Assembly: GCF_001425755.1 (NCBI RefSeq)
Contig: NZ_LMDH01000001.1
Span: 2,285,802-2,349,801 of the forward strand
Direction: 5' to 3'
Length of the DNA stretch: 64,000 nt
Source: Aeromicrobium sp. Root344
GTDB taxonomy: Bacteria > Actinomycetota > Actinomycetes > Propionibacteriales > Nocardioidaceae
Below the pieces are notes generated by a model. That model was not told the DNA's origin, did not search any database, and was given only the letters and a program-made list of their open reading frames with translations. This document shows positions 15,137-24,766 of the stretch, piece by piece. Within the stretch, counting starts at the first letter, position 1, and each line of letters opens with the position of its first letter. Made by a program: the position numbers and the translations under genes.

Positions 15137-16054
15137 ATGGCACTGATCCAGGCGGTGGGACTCGGCAAGACGTACGGGTCCACGCGGGCCGTCAACGACC
15201 TGTCGTTCGAGGTGCATCCCGGCAGCGTCACGGGGTTCCTCGGCCCCAACGGATCCGGCAAGTCCACCACGATGCGGCTCATGCTGGGCCTCGACCGGGG
15301 CGACGGCGCCACGACGTACGACGGCCGGACCTTCGCCGAGCTCGACCACCCGATGCGGCACGTCGGCGCACTGCTCGAGGCCAAGCCGTTCCATCCGACC
15401 CGGCAGGCGCGCAACCACCTGCGGATGCTCGCGGCCGCCAACCGCATCCCCGACTCCCGCGTCGACCAGGTCATCGAGATGGTCGGGCTGTCGAGTGTCA
15501 GCAAGGGCAAGCCCAAGAAGTTCAGCCTCGGCATGGGCCAGCGTCTCGGCATCGCCGCAGCGCTGCTCGGCGACCCGGACACCTTGATCCTCGACGAGCC
15601 GAGCAACGGGCTCGACCCCCAGGGCATCACGTGGCTGCGTTCCCTGCTCAAACACCTGGCGGGGGAGGGGCGCTCGGTCTTCGTGTCGAGCCACCTCCTC
15701 CAGGAGATGGCGGTCCTGGCCGACGAGCTCGTGGTGATCGGCCGGGGCCAGATGCTGGCCAACGGTGCGGTCGCGGACTTCATCTCGCACAGTGGTCTGG
15801 GCACGGTCGAGGTGCGGACACCCGACGGGGCAGTCCTCGCCCCGGCGATCGAGGCGCTCGGCGCCGCGATCACCCGCGAGGGCGACAGCCTCGTGGTCAG
15901 CGGTGTCACGGCCGAGCAGATCGGAGAGGCGGCGCACTCCGCCGGGGCGAGGTTGCACCAGCTCGTGACGCGTCAGGCCACGCTGGAAGAGGCCTTCCTC
16001 GAGGCGACCGGCCTGTCCGAGGAGTTCCGCGGCTCGACGGGAGACGTCGCATGA
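15137..16054 (+). CDS. ABC transporter ATP-binding protein (ABC-2 exporter type)
   Basis: ATPase subunit (305 residues) of a two-gene exporter, cargo unknown. Walker A is [11 protein letters not shown], the signature LSGGQ position reads [10 protein letters not shown], Walker B is [14 protein letters not shown], and the H-loop is VFVSSHLL. The replacement of LSGGQ by SLGMGQ is common in the CcmA/BcrA branch. A C-terminal extension of about 80 residues follows, as in bacitracin/antibiotic exporters. The start is ATG 15137, with CAGGGT 7 nt upstream; the ORF extends back to 15071 without support. Its stop overlaps the permease start (ATGA). Confidence 0.9.
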   Translation: MALIQAVGLGKTYGSTRAVNDLSFEVHPGSVTGFLGPNGSGKSTTMRLMLGLDRGDGATTYDGRTFAELDHPMRHVGALLEAKPFHPTRQARNHLRMLAAANRIPDSRVDQVIEMVGLSSVSKGKPKKFSLGMGQRLGIAAALLGDPDTLILDEPSNGLDPQGITWLRSLLKHLAGEGRSVFVSSHLLQEMAVLADELVVIGRGQMLANGAVADFISHSGLGTVEVRTPDGAVLAPAIEALGAAITREGDSLVVSGVTAEQIGEAAHSAGARLHQLVTRQATLEEAFLEATGLSEEFRGSTGDVA

Positions 16055-16869
16055 TCGACGCCCTCCGCTACGAGTACGTGCGACTGCGCACACTTCGCTC
16101 GACCTATTGGCTGATCGGCATCGCGATGACGTTCCAGCTGATCATGTCGGTCGTCCTGGCCGCGGTCATCTCGCAGTCGAGCTCGTTCGACGGAGGCAAT
16201 GCCGCGTTCGACGTCATCGCGACGATCGGTGCCTCGAGCGGCTTCGCACCCCTGTTCATCGCGTACATCATCGGCCTGCTCGGGGTGTTCTCGACCGGCC
16301 ACGAATATCGCCACGGGATGATCCGGGCCACCCTCACGGCGATCCCCAACCGCACGCACGTGTTCGCGGCCAAGGTCATCTCGACGGTCGTGATCTCGGC
16401 GGCGGCCGCCCTGCTGTGCATCCTCATCGCCCTGCTCAGCATCGTCGCGTTCGGGCTCGACCTCCCGACCGCCAAGGGCCTGGTCAACATGACGTCGGGC
16501 ACGCTGATCTTCACAGCGCTCTTCTCGCTGTCGGGCCTGGCGTTCAGCGCCCTGACCCGCAACCAGACCGCTGCGGTCGCGCTGCTCATGCTGGTGCCCT
16601 CGGTCGTCGAACAGATCATCCGCGCGATCGTGATCGCCATCAAGAGCGCGTCGGACCACCCGAGCTCCGACGGCGGCATCATGAACATCCTCAAGTACCT
16701 CCCGTACGACGCCGGCGGCAAGCTCTACACGCGCGCGTCGCTGGACGACCTGTTGTCGTTCCTGGGCTTCATCCCGTTCGGCGCGGTGGGCGGCGGCATC
16801 GTCATGGCCGTCTTCGTCGGCGCGCTGCTGGCCGGCTCGTACGCGCTGTTCATCCGCCGCGACGCGTGA
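16051..16869 (+). CDS. ABC-2 type transporter permease
   Basis: Membrane subunit (272 residues) paired with the preceding ATPase through a 4-bp ATGA overlap. Six hydrophobic segments can be read: YWLIGIAMTFQLIMSVVLAAV, a helix near LFIAYIIGLLGVF, VISTVVISAAAALLCILIALL, TLIFTALFSLSGLAF, VALLMLVPSVVEQII and a last one ending GSYALFIRRDA. GHEYRHGMIRATLTAIPNR between helices 2 and 3 is the coupling-loop motif usual in this permease family. Substrate is unknown; no resistance or biosynthesis genes adjoin it. Confidence 0.87.
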   Translation: MIDALRYEYVRLRTLRSTYWLIGIAMTFQLIMSVVLAAVISQSSSFDGGNAAFDVIATIGASSGFAPLFIAYIIGLLGVFSTGHEYRHGMIRATLTAIPNRTHVFAAKVISTVVISAAAALLCILIALLSIVAFGLDLPTAKGLVNMTSGTLIFTALFSLSGLAFSALTRNQTAAVALLMLVPSVVEQIIRAIVIAIKSASDHPSSDGGIMNILKYLPYDAGGKLYTRASLDDLLSFLGFIPFGAVGGGIVMAVFVGALLAGSYALFIRRDA

Positions 16870-16897
16870 GTCCAGTGATCGTCGTCACACGGGGTCG

Positions 16898-16903
16898 TAC
16901 ACT
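16898..16903 (+). promoter_or_regulatory. -10 box of a leaderless promoter for the GAF regulator gene
   Basis: TACACT (16898-16903) ends 6 nt before the ATG at 16910. A poor -35 (GTGATC, 16875-16880) is at 17 bp. No Shine-Dalgarno precedes the ATG, so transcription and translation starts probably coincide. Confidence 0.5.
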
Positions 16904-16909
16904 CCGGGC

Positions 16910-18190
16910 ATGGCCCGCCACGATCTCGCGATGCCGCCGGGTGCCGATCCGGCGGCTCTGTCGCGTCACCTCGAGGAGGCGCACGACCAGTTCGTGAGCA
17001 CGGGCCAGGTCGATTCCGGCCTGCGCCAGCTGGTGTTCGAGTCGTGGCGGCGCAGTGTCGAGGGCGGGCTCGATCCCGAGCAGGCGCTCGCGGCCATCAG
17101 GCTCGACGAGGCGGCCCTCGCCGACATCCGTGACTCGCACCCGCTTGCGGCCGGGATGCCGGTGATCCGCCGTCTCCTCGTCGAGAGCGCCGCCGAGGCC
17201 GGCCTGCTCGTGGCGGTGAGCGATGCCGCAGGACAGCTGCTGTGGGTCGAGGGCGACTCGTCCCTGCGCACGCGTGCCGAGGACATGCACTTCCTGCCCG
17301 GGGCCGACTGGAGCGAGGCCAGCGTGGGCACCAACGCACCGGGCACCGCGCTTGCGCTCGACCGACCCGTCCAGATCTTCGGTGCCGAGCACCTGGCCCG
17401 GCAGGTCACCCCGTGGAGCTGCTCGGCGGCGCCCATCCACGATCCGGACACCGGCGCGATCCTCGGCGTGCTCGACCTGACCGGTGGCCCCGACGTCGCC
17501 ACCGCGCAGAGCCTGACCCTCGTACGTGCGACGGTCGCGGCCGTCGAGGCCGAGCTGCGCATCGAGCGGCTCAGCCCGGCCCCGACAGCGACCGCGAGCA
17601 GCGGCTGGTCGATGCCGGCGCTCGAGGTGCTCGGGAGTCGTGGCGCGACGCTGCGCCACGGGTCCACGACGACGCGGCTGAGCCTGCGCCACAGCGAGAT
17701 CATGCTGCTGCTCGCCGAGTCCCGCGACGGCATGACGACCGCTGAGCTGTCGGTCGCACTGAGCGACGACGAGCAGGCGCAGGTCACGATCCGAGCCGAG
17801 CTGTCGCGGCTGCGCGCGGTGCTGGGACCGATCGAGCTGTCGTCCCGGCCCTACCGGCTCGGCACCGCGATCGGCACCGACATCGACCGGGTGCGCGAGG
17901 ACCTCGCTGCCGGGCGCGTGCGGAGCGCCGTCGCGCACTATCGCGGTCCGCTCCTGCCCGCTTCGACCGCGCCGGCCATCGAGCAGCTGCGCGACGAGAT
18001 CCACATGTTCGTACGCTCGTGCCTGCTGAGCGCTGGCGATGCCGATGCGTTGCTCTCGTTCGCCGACACCGCGCACGGGCGCGACGACTTCGAGATCTGG
18101 CAGCGTGTCCTCCAGGTCCTGCCTCCCACGTCGCCCCGCCATGCGCAGGTCGCCGCACAGGTCGCGAAGCTCGACGCCGAGCTTGGCTGA
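16910..18190 (+). CDS. GAF-domain transcriptional regulator (aldehyde dehydrogenase locus)
   Basis: Regulator of 426 residues. An AcoR-like N-terminus (VDSGLRQLVFESWRRS) leads into a GAF sensor domain (about residues 70-210; DWSEASVGTNAPGTALAL is the typical motif). The C-terminal part has a winged-helix-like segment (LRHSEIMLLLAESRDGMTTAELSVAL) and a helical tail resembling BTAD-type domains. There is no sigma-54 AAA domain, in line with actinobacteria. It sits 71 bp upstream of exaC on the same strand, an arrangement I know from many actinobacteria, so it probably senses a small aldehyde/alcohol or ketone and controls that gene. Leaderless start at 16910. Confidence 0.86.
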   Translation: MARHDLAMPPGADPAALSRHLEEAHDQFVSTGQVDSGLRQLVFESWRRSVEGGLDPEQALAAIRLDEAALADIRDSHPLAAGMPVIRRLLVESAAEAGLLVAVSDAAGQLLWVEGDSSLRTRAEDMHFLPGADWSEASVGTNAPGTALALDRPVQIFGAEHLARQVTPWSCSAAPIHDPDTGAILGVLDLTGGPDVATAQSLTLVRATVAAVEAELRIERLSPAPTATASSGWSMPALEVLGSRGATLRHGSTTTRLSLRHSEIMLLLAESRDGMTTAELSVALSDDEQAQVTIRAELSRLRAVLGPIELSSRPYRLGTAIGTDIDRVREDLAAGRVRSAVAHYRGPLLPASTAPAIEQLRDEIHMFVRSCLLSAGDADALLSFADTAHGRDDFEIWQRVLQVLPPTSPRHAQVAAQVAKLDAELG

Positions 18191-18222
18191 GCCAGTCGCT
18201 GCAACGTTCGGGCAACGGTCGC

Positions 18223-18236
18223 GTGACTACGGTCAC
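18223..18236 (+). promoter_or_regulatory. Short palindrome in the exaC promoter region
   Basis: GTGAC-TACG-GTCAC (18223-18236) is a perfect 5-bp inverted repeat 26 bp before the exaC start. Just upstream GCAACG occurs twice (18201-18206 and 18212-18217), spaced 11 bp, about one helical turn. Either could bind the upstream GAF regulator. No experimental motif is known to me. Confidence 0.4.
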
Positions 18237-18261
18237 AGCAACCTCGACCTGAAGGAGCACC

Positions 18262-19785
<1,524 letters not shown>

Positions 19786-19810
19786 TGGACCACGGGACGG
19801 GAGACCCGTC

Positions 19811-20200
19811 GTGACGGTGGAACGCGTCGCGATCACCCCGGAGGCTGCGGCCCTGCTCCGCAGCCTCCGGGCGTCCCACGCCATGCCGTTGATGTTCCAC
19901 CAGTCCGGCGGCTGCTGCGACGGGTCGGCGCCGATGTGCTTCACGCAAGGCACGTTCCTGACCGGACCGCAGGACGTCCACCTCGGCGAGCTCGACTACG
20001 GCGGGCCCGAGCCGGCTCCGGTGTGGATCTCTCGCGAGCAGTTCGCCTACTGGTCGCACACGCACATCACGATCGATGTCGTGCCGGGCCGGGGAGCCGG
20101 GTTCTCGATCGAGGGCCCGACCGGCAACCGGTTCATCATCCGCTCGAGGATCTTCACCGAGGCGGAGACCGCCGAGCTGGCGACGTACGTCACGCCCTGA
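19811..20200 (+). CDS. DUF779 domain-containing protein
   Basis: Protein of 129 residues that is nearly always found next to ExaC-type aldehyde dehydrogenases. Its biochemical role is not established. The family hallmark FHQSGGCCDGSAPMCF (about residues 33-48) carries three cysteines that could bind metal or take part in redox chemistry. THITIDVVPGRGAGFSIEGP and FIIRSRIF form the second conserved block. It probably forms one operon with exaC (25-bp gap). GTG start at 19811. Confidence 0.93.
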   Translation: MTVERVAITPEAAALLRSLRASHAMPLMFHQSGGCCDGSAPMCFTQGTFLTGPQDVHLGELDYGGPEPAPVWISREQFAYWSHTHITIDVVPGRGAGFSIEGPTGNRFIIRSRIFTEAETAELATYVTP

Positions 20201-20204
20201 AACC

Positions 20205-20219
20205 GTAACTCGTTGTTAC
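20205..20219 (+). promoter_or_regulatory. Possible operator upstream of the acyl-CoA synthetase
   Basis: GTAAC-TCGTT-GTTAC (20205-20219) is a perfect 5-bp inverted repeat in the only A/T-rich stretch between DUF779 and the acyl-CoA synthetase gene. It resembles TetR-family operators in size. Assignment to a regulator is not possible here. Confidence 0.3.
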
Positions 20220-20277
20220 ACTTCGCAGGTTCGACCCCGGCGCAGTAGCGTCAGAGGGGAACGCACCAAGGAGTTGC

Positions 20278-20364
20278 ATGAGCGAGCGACAGCGAGCGAA
20301 CAATCAGGCAGGGCTCATGCCGTCGCCTCCATATCGTGGGTTGTCTGAGGAGGCGGTGGCATGA
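20278..20364 (+). CDS. Putative 28-residue leader peptide upstream of the acyl-CoA synthetase
   Basis: ATG at 20278 follows a strong SD AAGGAG (20269-20274) by 3 nt. The 28-codon frame ends in TGA (20362-20364), overlapping the ATG of the acyl-CoA synthetase (ATGA). The peptide begins MSERQRANNQAGLM and ends GLSEEAVA. It repeats the first codons of the next gene (ATG AGC GAG). The peptide shows no hydrophobic or regulatory amino-acid run, so translational coupling, or a relic of a duplicated start region, is more likely than attenuation. The downstream gene also has its own SD (GAGGAGGCGG). Confidence 0.4.
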   Translation: MSERQRANNQAGLMPSPPYRGLSEEAVA

Positions 20365-21956
20365 GCGAGCTGGGCTACACGCTGAAGGTCTTCAGGCAGA
20401 TCGGGATGTTGAAGCCGGTCCTGCCGCACCGGCTGATCGGTGCCGGGCTGCAGCTCGTCAAGTGGGGCCCGGGGCTGCCATCCGGTGTCAACGCCGCGGC
20501 CAAGCGTTTCCCCAACCAGCTCGCGATCATCGACGACGCCGGCCAGATCACCTGGACCGAGCTCGCCGAGCAGATCAACCAGTTCACCCAGGCCCTCAAG
20601 GACCGGGGCATCGAGGCGGGCGACTCCGTGGCGGTGCTGTCGCGCAACCACCGCTACATGATCATCGCGCTCATTGCGGTGATGCAGGCCGGCGGCCGGG
20701 TGCTGCTGCTCAACACGATGGCGAGCCGCTCGCAGCTCGGTGAGCTGGCCAAGCGCGAGGGCGCCAAGCTCGTGATCCTCGACCAGGAGTTCCTCGAGGT
20801 CGGCGCCGACGTCGAGGACGAGTCGATCATCCTGTGCTGGGCCGACGACGACGCCCCGGCGCGCTACCCGACGGTCGCCGGACTGCTGGCCGGTCAGCCG
20901 ACCAAGGCGCACCCGAAGCCCGCCCGCCACGGCCAGATCATCATCTTCACCTCCGGCACCACGGGGCTGCCCAAGGGCGCCAAGCGCGAGGAGCCTGCGG
21001 ATCTCAAGCCGCTCATCGCGTTCTTCGGCGCGATTCCCTATCGGGGCAACTCGACGGTGGTGCTCGCCGCCCCGCTGTTCCACTCGTGGGGCCTGATCAA
21101 CTTCGGGTTCGGCCTGTCGACCGCGCCGACGTACGTCCTGCGCCGCCGGTTCTCCGCTGAGCAGGTGCTGCGCGACATCGACGAGCACAAGGCCAAGGTC
21201 CTGGTCGTCGTGCCGCTCATGATGCAGCGCCTCGTCGATGCCGACCCGGTCATGATCGAGAAGACCGATGTCTCGTCGCTCGAGGTCACCGCGAGCAGCG
21301 GCTCGGCGCTCGCCGGCGACCTCGCCAACCGGTTCATGGACCTGTTCACCGACTCGGTCTACAACTTCTACGGCGCGACGGAGACCGGCTGGGTCACGAT
21401 CGCCAGCCCCAAGGACCTGCGCGAGGCACCCGGCACCGCAGGCAAGCCGCCGTTCCGTACGTTCGTCAAGATCCTCGACGCCGACGGCCGTGAGGTGCCG
21501 CAGGGGGAGACCGGCGTCATCCACGTCGGCAACGACATGCCGTTCGGCGGCTACACCGACGGCAACACCAAGGCGTTCGCCGACGGGCTCATGAACACCG
21601 GCGACCTCGGCTTCTTCGACGAGAACGGCCGGCTGTTCGTGTCGGGCCGCGACGACGACATGATCATCTCCGGCGGCGAGAACGTCTTCCCGCGCGAGCT
21701 CGAGGACGCCCTCATCGAGCACCCCGACATCTCCGACGTCGTGGTCACCGGCGTGGAGGACCCGGCATTTGGCCAGGCCCTCGCCGCGTACGTCGTGGTC
21801 AAGGACGGCGCGTCGCTCACCGAGCAGGACCTCGTGGCGTACGCCAAGGAGCACGTCGCCCGGTTCGCGGTGCCGCGCCGGACGATGTTCCTCGACGAGC
21901 TGCCCCGCAACCCCACCGGCAAGGTCATGAAGCGCGAGCTGCCCGAATTCGACTGA
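20361..21956 (+). CDS. Acyl-CoA synthetase (AMP-binding family)
   Basis: ANL-superfamily ligase of 531 residues that activates a carboxylic acid, probably a fatty acid, to its CoA thioester through an acyl-AMP. The AMP-binding P-loop reads IIFTSGTTGLPKGAKR. Further motifs are YNFYGATETGWVTIA (A5), MNTGDLGFFDENGRLFVSGR (A7/A8 hinge), and NPTGKVMKRELP with the C-terminal catalytic Lys. Length is normal for FadD-like enzymes. Substrate chain length cannot be judged. It is preceded by a coupled short ORF and followed after 63 bp by a MazF-like gene. Confidence 0.92.
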   Translation: MSELGYTLKVFRQIGMLKPVLPHRLIGAGLQLVKWGPGLPSGVNAAAKRFPNQLAIIDDAGQITWTELAEQINQFTQALKDRGIEAGDSVAVLSRNHRYMIIALIAVMQAGGRVLLLNTMASRSQLGELAKREGAKLVILDQEFLEVGADVEDESIILCWADDDAPARYPTVAGLLAGQPTKAHPKPARHGQIIIFTSGTTGLPKGAKREEPADLKPLIAFFGAIPYRGNSTVVLAAPLFHSWGLINFGFGLSTAPTYVLRRRFSAEQVLRDIDEHKAKVLVVVPLMMQRLVDADPVMIEKTDVSSLEVTASSGSALAGDLANRFMDLFTDSVYNFYGATETGWVTIASPKDLREAPGTAGKPPFRTFVKILDADGREVPQGETGVIHVGNDMPFGGYTDGNTKAFADGLMNTGDLGFFDENGRLFVSGRDDDMIISGGENVFPRELEDALIEHPDISDVVVTGVEDPAFGQALAAYVVVKDGASLTEQDLVAYAKEHVARFAVPRRTMFLDELPRNPTGKVMKRELPEFD

Positions 21957-22019
21957 CCCGCGCGGGCGTCCTGCGACGATCAGCGGGCTCTGCGGCGACC
22001 GCTGTGGCAGGCTGACCGC

Positions 22020-22397
22020 GTGGACATCGCGTACGACCCGCACCCGGACGGGCGGCCAGACCCGGGTGAGGTCGTGTGGACGTGGGTGCCCTACGAGGAC
22101 GACCCGACGCAGGGCAAGGACCGCCCCGTCCTCATCGTGGCCCGCCAAGGAGACAGTCTTGTCGCGATCCCCATGACCTCGAAGGACCACGACCGCGATC
22201 TGACCCAGGAAGCCGCTGAGGGCCGCTACTGGTTCGACATCGGCGCGGGGCCGTGGGACCCCGCGGGCCGGCCCAGCGAGGTCCGGCTCAACCGGCTCCT
22301 GACGGTCGACCCTGCCGACGTACGCCGTGAAGGTGCGGTCCTCGACCAGGCGCGCTTCGACGCGGTCGCTGCGGCGCTGGAACCGTACGTGCCATGA
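22020..22397 (+). CDS. PemK/MazF family protein without a visible antitoxin
   Basis: Protein of 125 residues with the PemK/MazF-like SH3-type fold: DPGEVVWTWVPYEDDPTQGKDRPVLIV is the conserved N-terminal block, then VAIPMTSKDHD and SEVRLNRLLTVDP. Classic MazF toxins are mRNA interferases encoded after a MazE antitoxin. Here no small gene precedes it, and its stop overlaps the start of the BrkB-like gene (ATGA). A housekeeping role or an orphan toxin-like protein is therefore as likely as a toxin. The GTG start at 22020 follows CAGGCT by 6 nt (leaderless type). Confidence 0.82.
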   Translation: MDIAYDPHPDGRPDPGEVVWTWVPYEDDPTQGKDRPVLIVARQGDSLVAIPMTSKDHDRDLTQEAAEGRYWFDIGAGPWDPAGRPSEVRLNRLLTVDPADVRREGAVLDQARFDAVAAALEPYVP

Positions 22398-23413
22398 CCC
22401 CGCACATCGGCCCGGTCGACGCCTTCCAGCGCAAGCACCGGGTGGTCAGCTTCCCGATCGCGGTCGTCTACAAGTACTTCGACGACCAGGGCCCCTATCT
22501 CGCGGCGATCATCGCCTACTACGCGTTCATCGCGATCTTCCCGCTGCTGCTCCTGGGTTCGTCGATCCTCGGGTTCGTGCTGCAGGACAACGCCGACCTG
22601 CGAGACCGGCTGCTCGACTCGGCGCTCAGCCAGTTCCCCATCATCGGCACGCAGCTCGGCCGACCAGAGGGCATCAAGGGCAGCACGACGACGATCGTGA
22701 TCGGCTCGATCGTGGCCCTCTACGGTGCCATGGGACTCGGCCAGGCGGTCCAGAACGCCGCCAACATCGCCTGGTCCGTGCCCCGCAACAGCCGGGCCAA
22801 TCCCATCATCCTGCGCCTGCGCAGCATCCTGTTCCTGGCGATCAGCGGGGCCGGCATCCTCGCGCTGGCGATCGCGACGTCGGTCTTCGCCAATCCCGGT
22901 GCCGTCGGCGCCAACCTCGAGACGACCCTGCGATGGATCATCCGTCTGGTGGGCTTCGTCCTGACGATCGCGATCTTCGTCAGCGTCTACCGGCTGATCA
23001 GCCACGGGCGCGCAGGCTGGCGCTCGGTGCTGCCGGGCGCGGTGGTGACGGCGATGCTCTGGCAGGGCCTGCAGTGGATCGGCAACACGTACGTCCGCGA
23101 GGTCATCCTCAAGGCCGACGACAACCAGATGAACAAGACGTTCGCGCTGGTCCTCGGCCTGATCGCCTTCATCTTCATCGCCGCGATCATGGTGGTGCTC
23201 GGACTGGAGGTCAACGTCGTGCTGCGGCGGCACCTCTACCCGCGTGCGCTGCTGACCCCGTTCACCGACAACGTGATCCTGACCAAGGCCGACCAGAAGG
23301 CGTACGCGGCCTACGCCAAGTCACAGCGCCACAAGGGCTTCCAGTCCGTCGAGGTGACGTTCGAGGACCGGACCCCGAAGCCGCCCCCGCCCGAGCCGAA
23401 GCCGTCAGACTAG
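22394..23413 (+). CDS. YihY/BrkB family inner membrane protein
   Basis: Polytopic protein of 339 residues with six predicted helices: AAIIAYYAFIAIFPLLLLGSS is helix 1 with the family's FxxFPLLL pattern, then segments near TTTIVIGSIVALYGAMGLG, SILFLAISGAGILALAIA, IIRLVGFVLTIAIFVSVYRL, GAVVTAMLWQGLQW and LVLGLIAFIFIAAIMVVLGLEV. Once annotated ribonuclease BN, this family is now regarded as a transporter-like or envelope protein of unknown substrate. The C-terminal tail is Pro/Lys-rich and cytoplasmic. Coupled to the MazF-like gene by a 4-bp overlap. Confidence 0.9.
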   Translation: MTPHIGPVDAFQRKHRVVSFPIAVVYKYFDDQGPYLAAIIAYYAFIAIFPLLLLGSSILGFVLQDNADLRDRLLDSALSQFPIIGTQLGRPEGIKGSTTTIVIGSIVALYGAMGLGQAVQNAANIAWSVPRNSRANPIILRLRSILFLAISGAGILALAIATSVFANPGAVGANLETTLRWIIRLVGFVLTIAIFVSVYRLISHGRAGWRSVLPGAVVTAMLWQGLQWIGNTYVREVILKADDNQMNKTFALVLGLIAFIFIAAIMVVLGLEVNVVLRRHLYPRALLTPFTDNVILTKADQKAYAAYAKSQRHKGFQSVEVTFEDRTPKPPPPEPKPSD

Positions 23414-23456
23414 GCTGGACACAGCAGCAGAGCACCGACGACCAGAGGACATCGCC

Positions 23457-23852
23457 ATGCCCACGGGCAAAGTGAAGTGGTACGACGCGGACAAGGGCTT
23501 CGGCTTCCTGACGCAGGAGGACGGCCCTGACGTCCACGTGCGCTCCGACGCGCTGCCCGACGGCGTCACGACGCTCAAGGCCGGCACGCGCGTCGAGTTC
23601 GGCATCGTGCAGGGCAGCCGCGGCGACCAGGCCCTCCAGGTGCGCGTCCTCGACCCGGTCACCTCGGTGTCGCGGGCGCAGTCGCACGCGCGCCGCAAGG
23701 ACCCCGAGACCATGGCCGTCATCGTCGAGGACCTCATCCGCCTGCTCGACACCATCGGTGAGGGCTACCGCCACGGCCGACACCCCGACGCCAAGAAGGC
23801 CAAGTCGGCGGCCCAGGTGCTCCGGGCCGTCGCGAGCGAGCTCGAGCTCTGA
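23457..23852 (+). CDS. cspB: Cold-shock-domain protein with C-terminal helical extension (CspB, Rv0871-like)
   Basis: Protein of 131 residues. An N-terminal cold-shock domain (residues 1-65: GKVKWYDADKGFGFLTQED, with the RNP2-like part reading PDVHVRSDAL) is followed by a helical extension of about 60 residues (MAVIVEDLIRLLDTIGEGYR). This long form is known from Mycobacterium (Rv0871, cspB), as is the later MFS/DUF3027 neighbourhood, from memory. The RNP2 region lacks the usual aromatic pair, so nucleic-acid binding may differ. Its stop overlaps the likely start of the AEC transporter. Confidence 0.9.
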   Translation: MPTGKVKWYDADKGFGFLTQEDGPDVHVRSDALPDGVTTLKAGTRVEFGIVQGSRGDQALQVRVLDPVTSVSRAQSHARRKDPETMAVIVEDLIRLLDTIGEGYRHGRHPDAKKAKSAAQVLRAVASELEL

Positions 23853-24766
23853 CAGGCGTCATCCAGGGATTCGGGGTCATCGGGATCCTGATCGCCCTGG
23901 GGCTCGGCCTGGCTCATGCCGGGGTGCTCGACCGCGACTCCCAACGGGTGCTGTCGCGCCTCGTCTACTTCGTCGCGACGCCGTCGCTCCTGGTCGACCT
24001 GTTGGCGCGCACCGACGTCTCGGACGTGCTGGGCGTCGGCTTCGCGATCGCGGGGCTCAGCGTGCTCGCCGTGCTGGTCGTCTACGTGCCGGTCGCCCGC
24101 CGCCGGGGCCGGTCGATGTCGCACATCGTGATCGGTGCGCTGTCCGCCTCGTACGCCAACGGGGGATACCTCGGCTTGCCGATCGCCGTGTACGTGCTGG
24201 GCGACGCGGCGTTCGCGGTGCCGGTCATGGTGCTGCAGCTCATCGTCTATGCGCCCCTGGCCCTCTCGATGCTCGACCTCGAGGCGACAGGACGTCGGCC
24301 GACGCTCGGCGCCCTGGCCCTGTCGGGCGTACGCAACCCGGTGTCGGTCGCGGCTGTGTGCGGCGTGCTGATCTCGGTGCTGGGGATCCACCTGCCCGAC
24401 CTCGTCGGTGAGCCGATCAAGCTGCTCGGTGGGATGGCGGTGCCCGGAGCGCTCCTGGCGTACGGCGTCTCGCTGCGGTTCGGCGGCGCCATCGGCACGG
24501 CGCATCGCCGGGAGATCGCGGTGATCGCGCTGCTCAAGCTGGTCTGGATGCCCGCCGTCGCGTACGTCCTGGCGCGCTTCGCGTTCGGGCTCGAGTCGCA
24601 CCAGGTGTTCGGCTTGACGGTCATGGCGGCGCTGCCGACCGCCCAGAACGTGTTCGTGTACGCGTCGAGGTTCCAGCGGTCGGAGCTACTGGCCCGGGAC
24701 AGTGTCGCGGTCACCACGCTGCTCTCGATACCCGTGCTGTTCGGTCTGGCGGCCGTCCTCGCCTGA
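23849..24766 (+). CDS. AEC family (auxin efflux carrier-type) transporter, probable CTG start
   Basis: Membrane transporter of 305 residues with ten helices in two inverted halves, family role efflux of small organic acids. The first usual start codon in frame is GTG 23924, but it would cut off helix 1. In frame upstream the sequence encodes TGVIQGFGVIGILIALGLGL, a perfect AEC helix 1, and the only start-like codon is CTG at 23849, overlapping the CspB stop as CTGA. I therefore extend the gene to 23849. SASYANGGYLGLPIAVYVLG is the AEC half-repeat motif. The last 81 bp overlap the convergent MFS gene. Confidence 0.8.
   Translation: MTGVIQGFGVIGILIALGLGLAHAGVLDRDSQRVLSRLVYFVATPSLLVDLLARTDVSDVLGVGFAIAGLSVLAVLVVYVPVARRRGRSMSHIVIGALSASYANGGYLGLPIAVYVLGDAAFAVPVMVLQLIVYAPLALSMLDLEATGRRPTLGALALSGVRNPVSVAAVCGVLISVLGIHLPDLVGEPIKLLGGMAVPGALLAYGVSLRFGGAIGTAHRREIAVIALLKLVWMPAVAYVLARFAFGLESHQVFGLTVMAALPTAQNVFVYASRFQRSELLARDSVAVTTLLSIPVLFGLAAVLA

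Noticed and set aside
20304-22190. 628-codon minus-strand ORF opposite the acyl-CoA synthetase
   Set aside because: Fully antisense to an AMP-binding enzyme with all motifs; low-complexity translation.
22020-23413. Toxin-antitoxin pair (MazF-like plus next gene)
   Set aside because: The neighbour is a BrkB membrane protein, not an antitoxin; the order and size do not fit.
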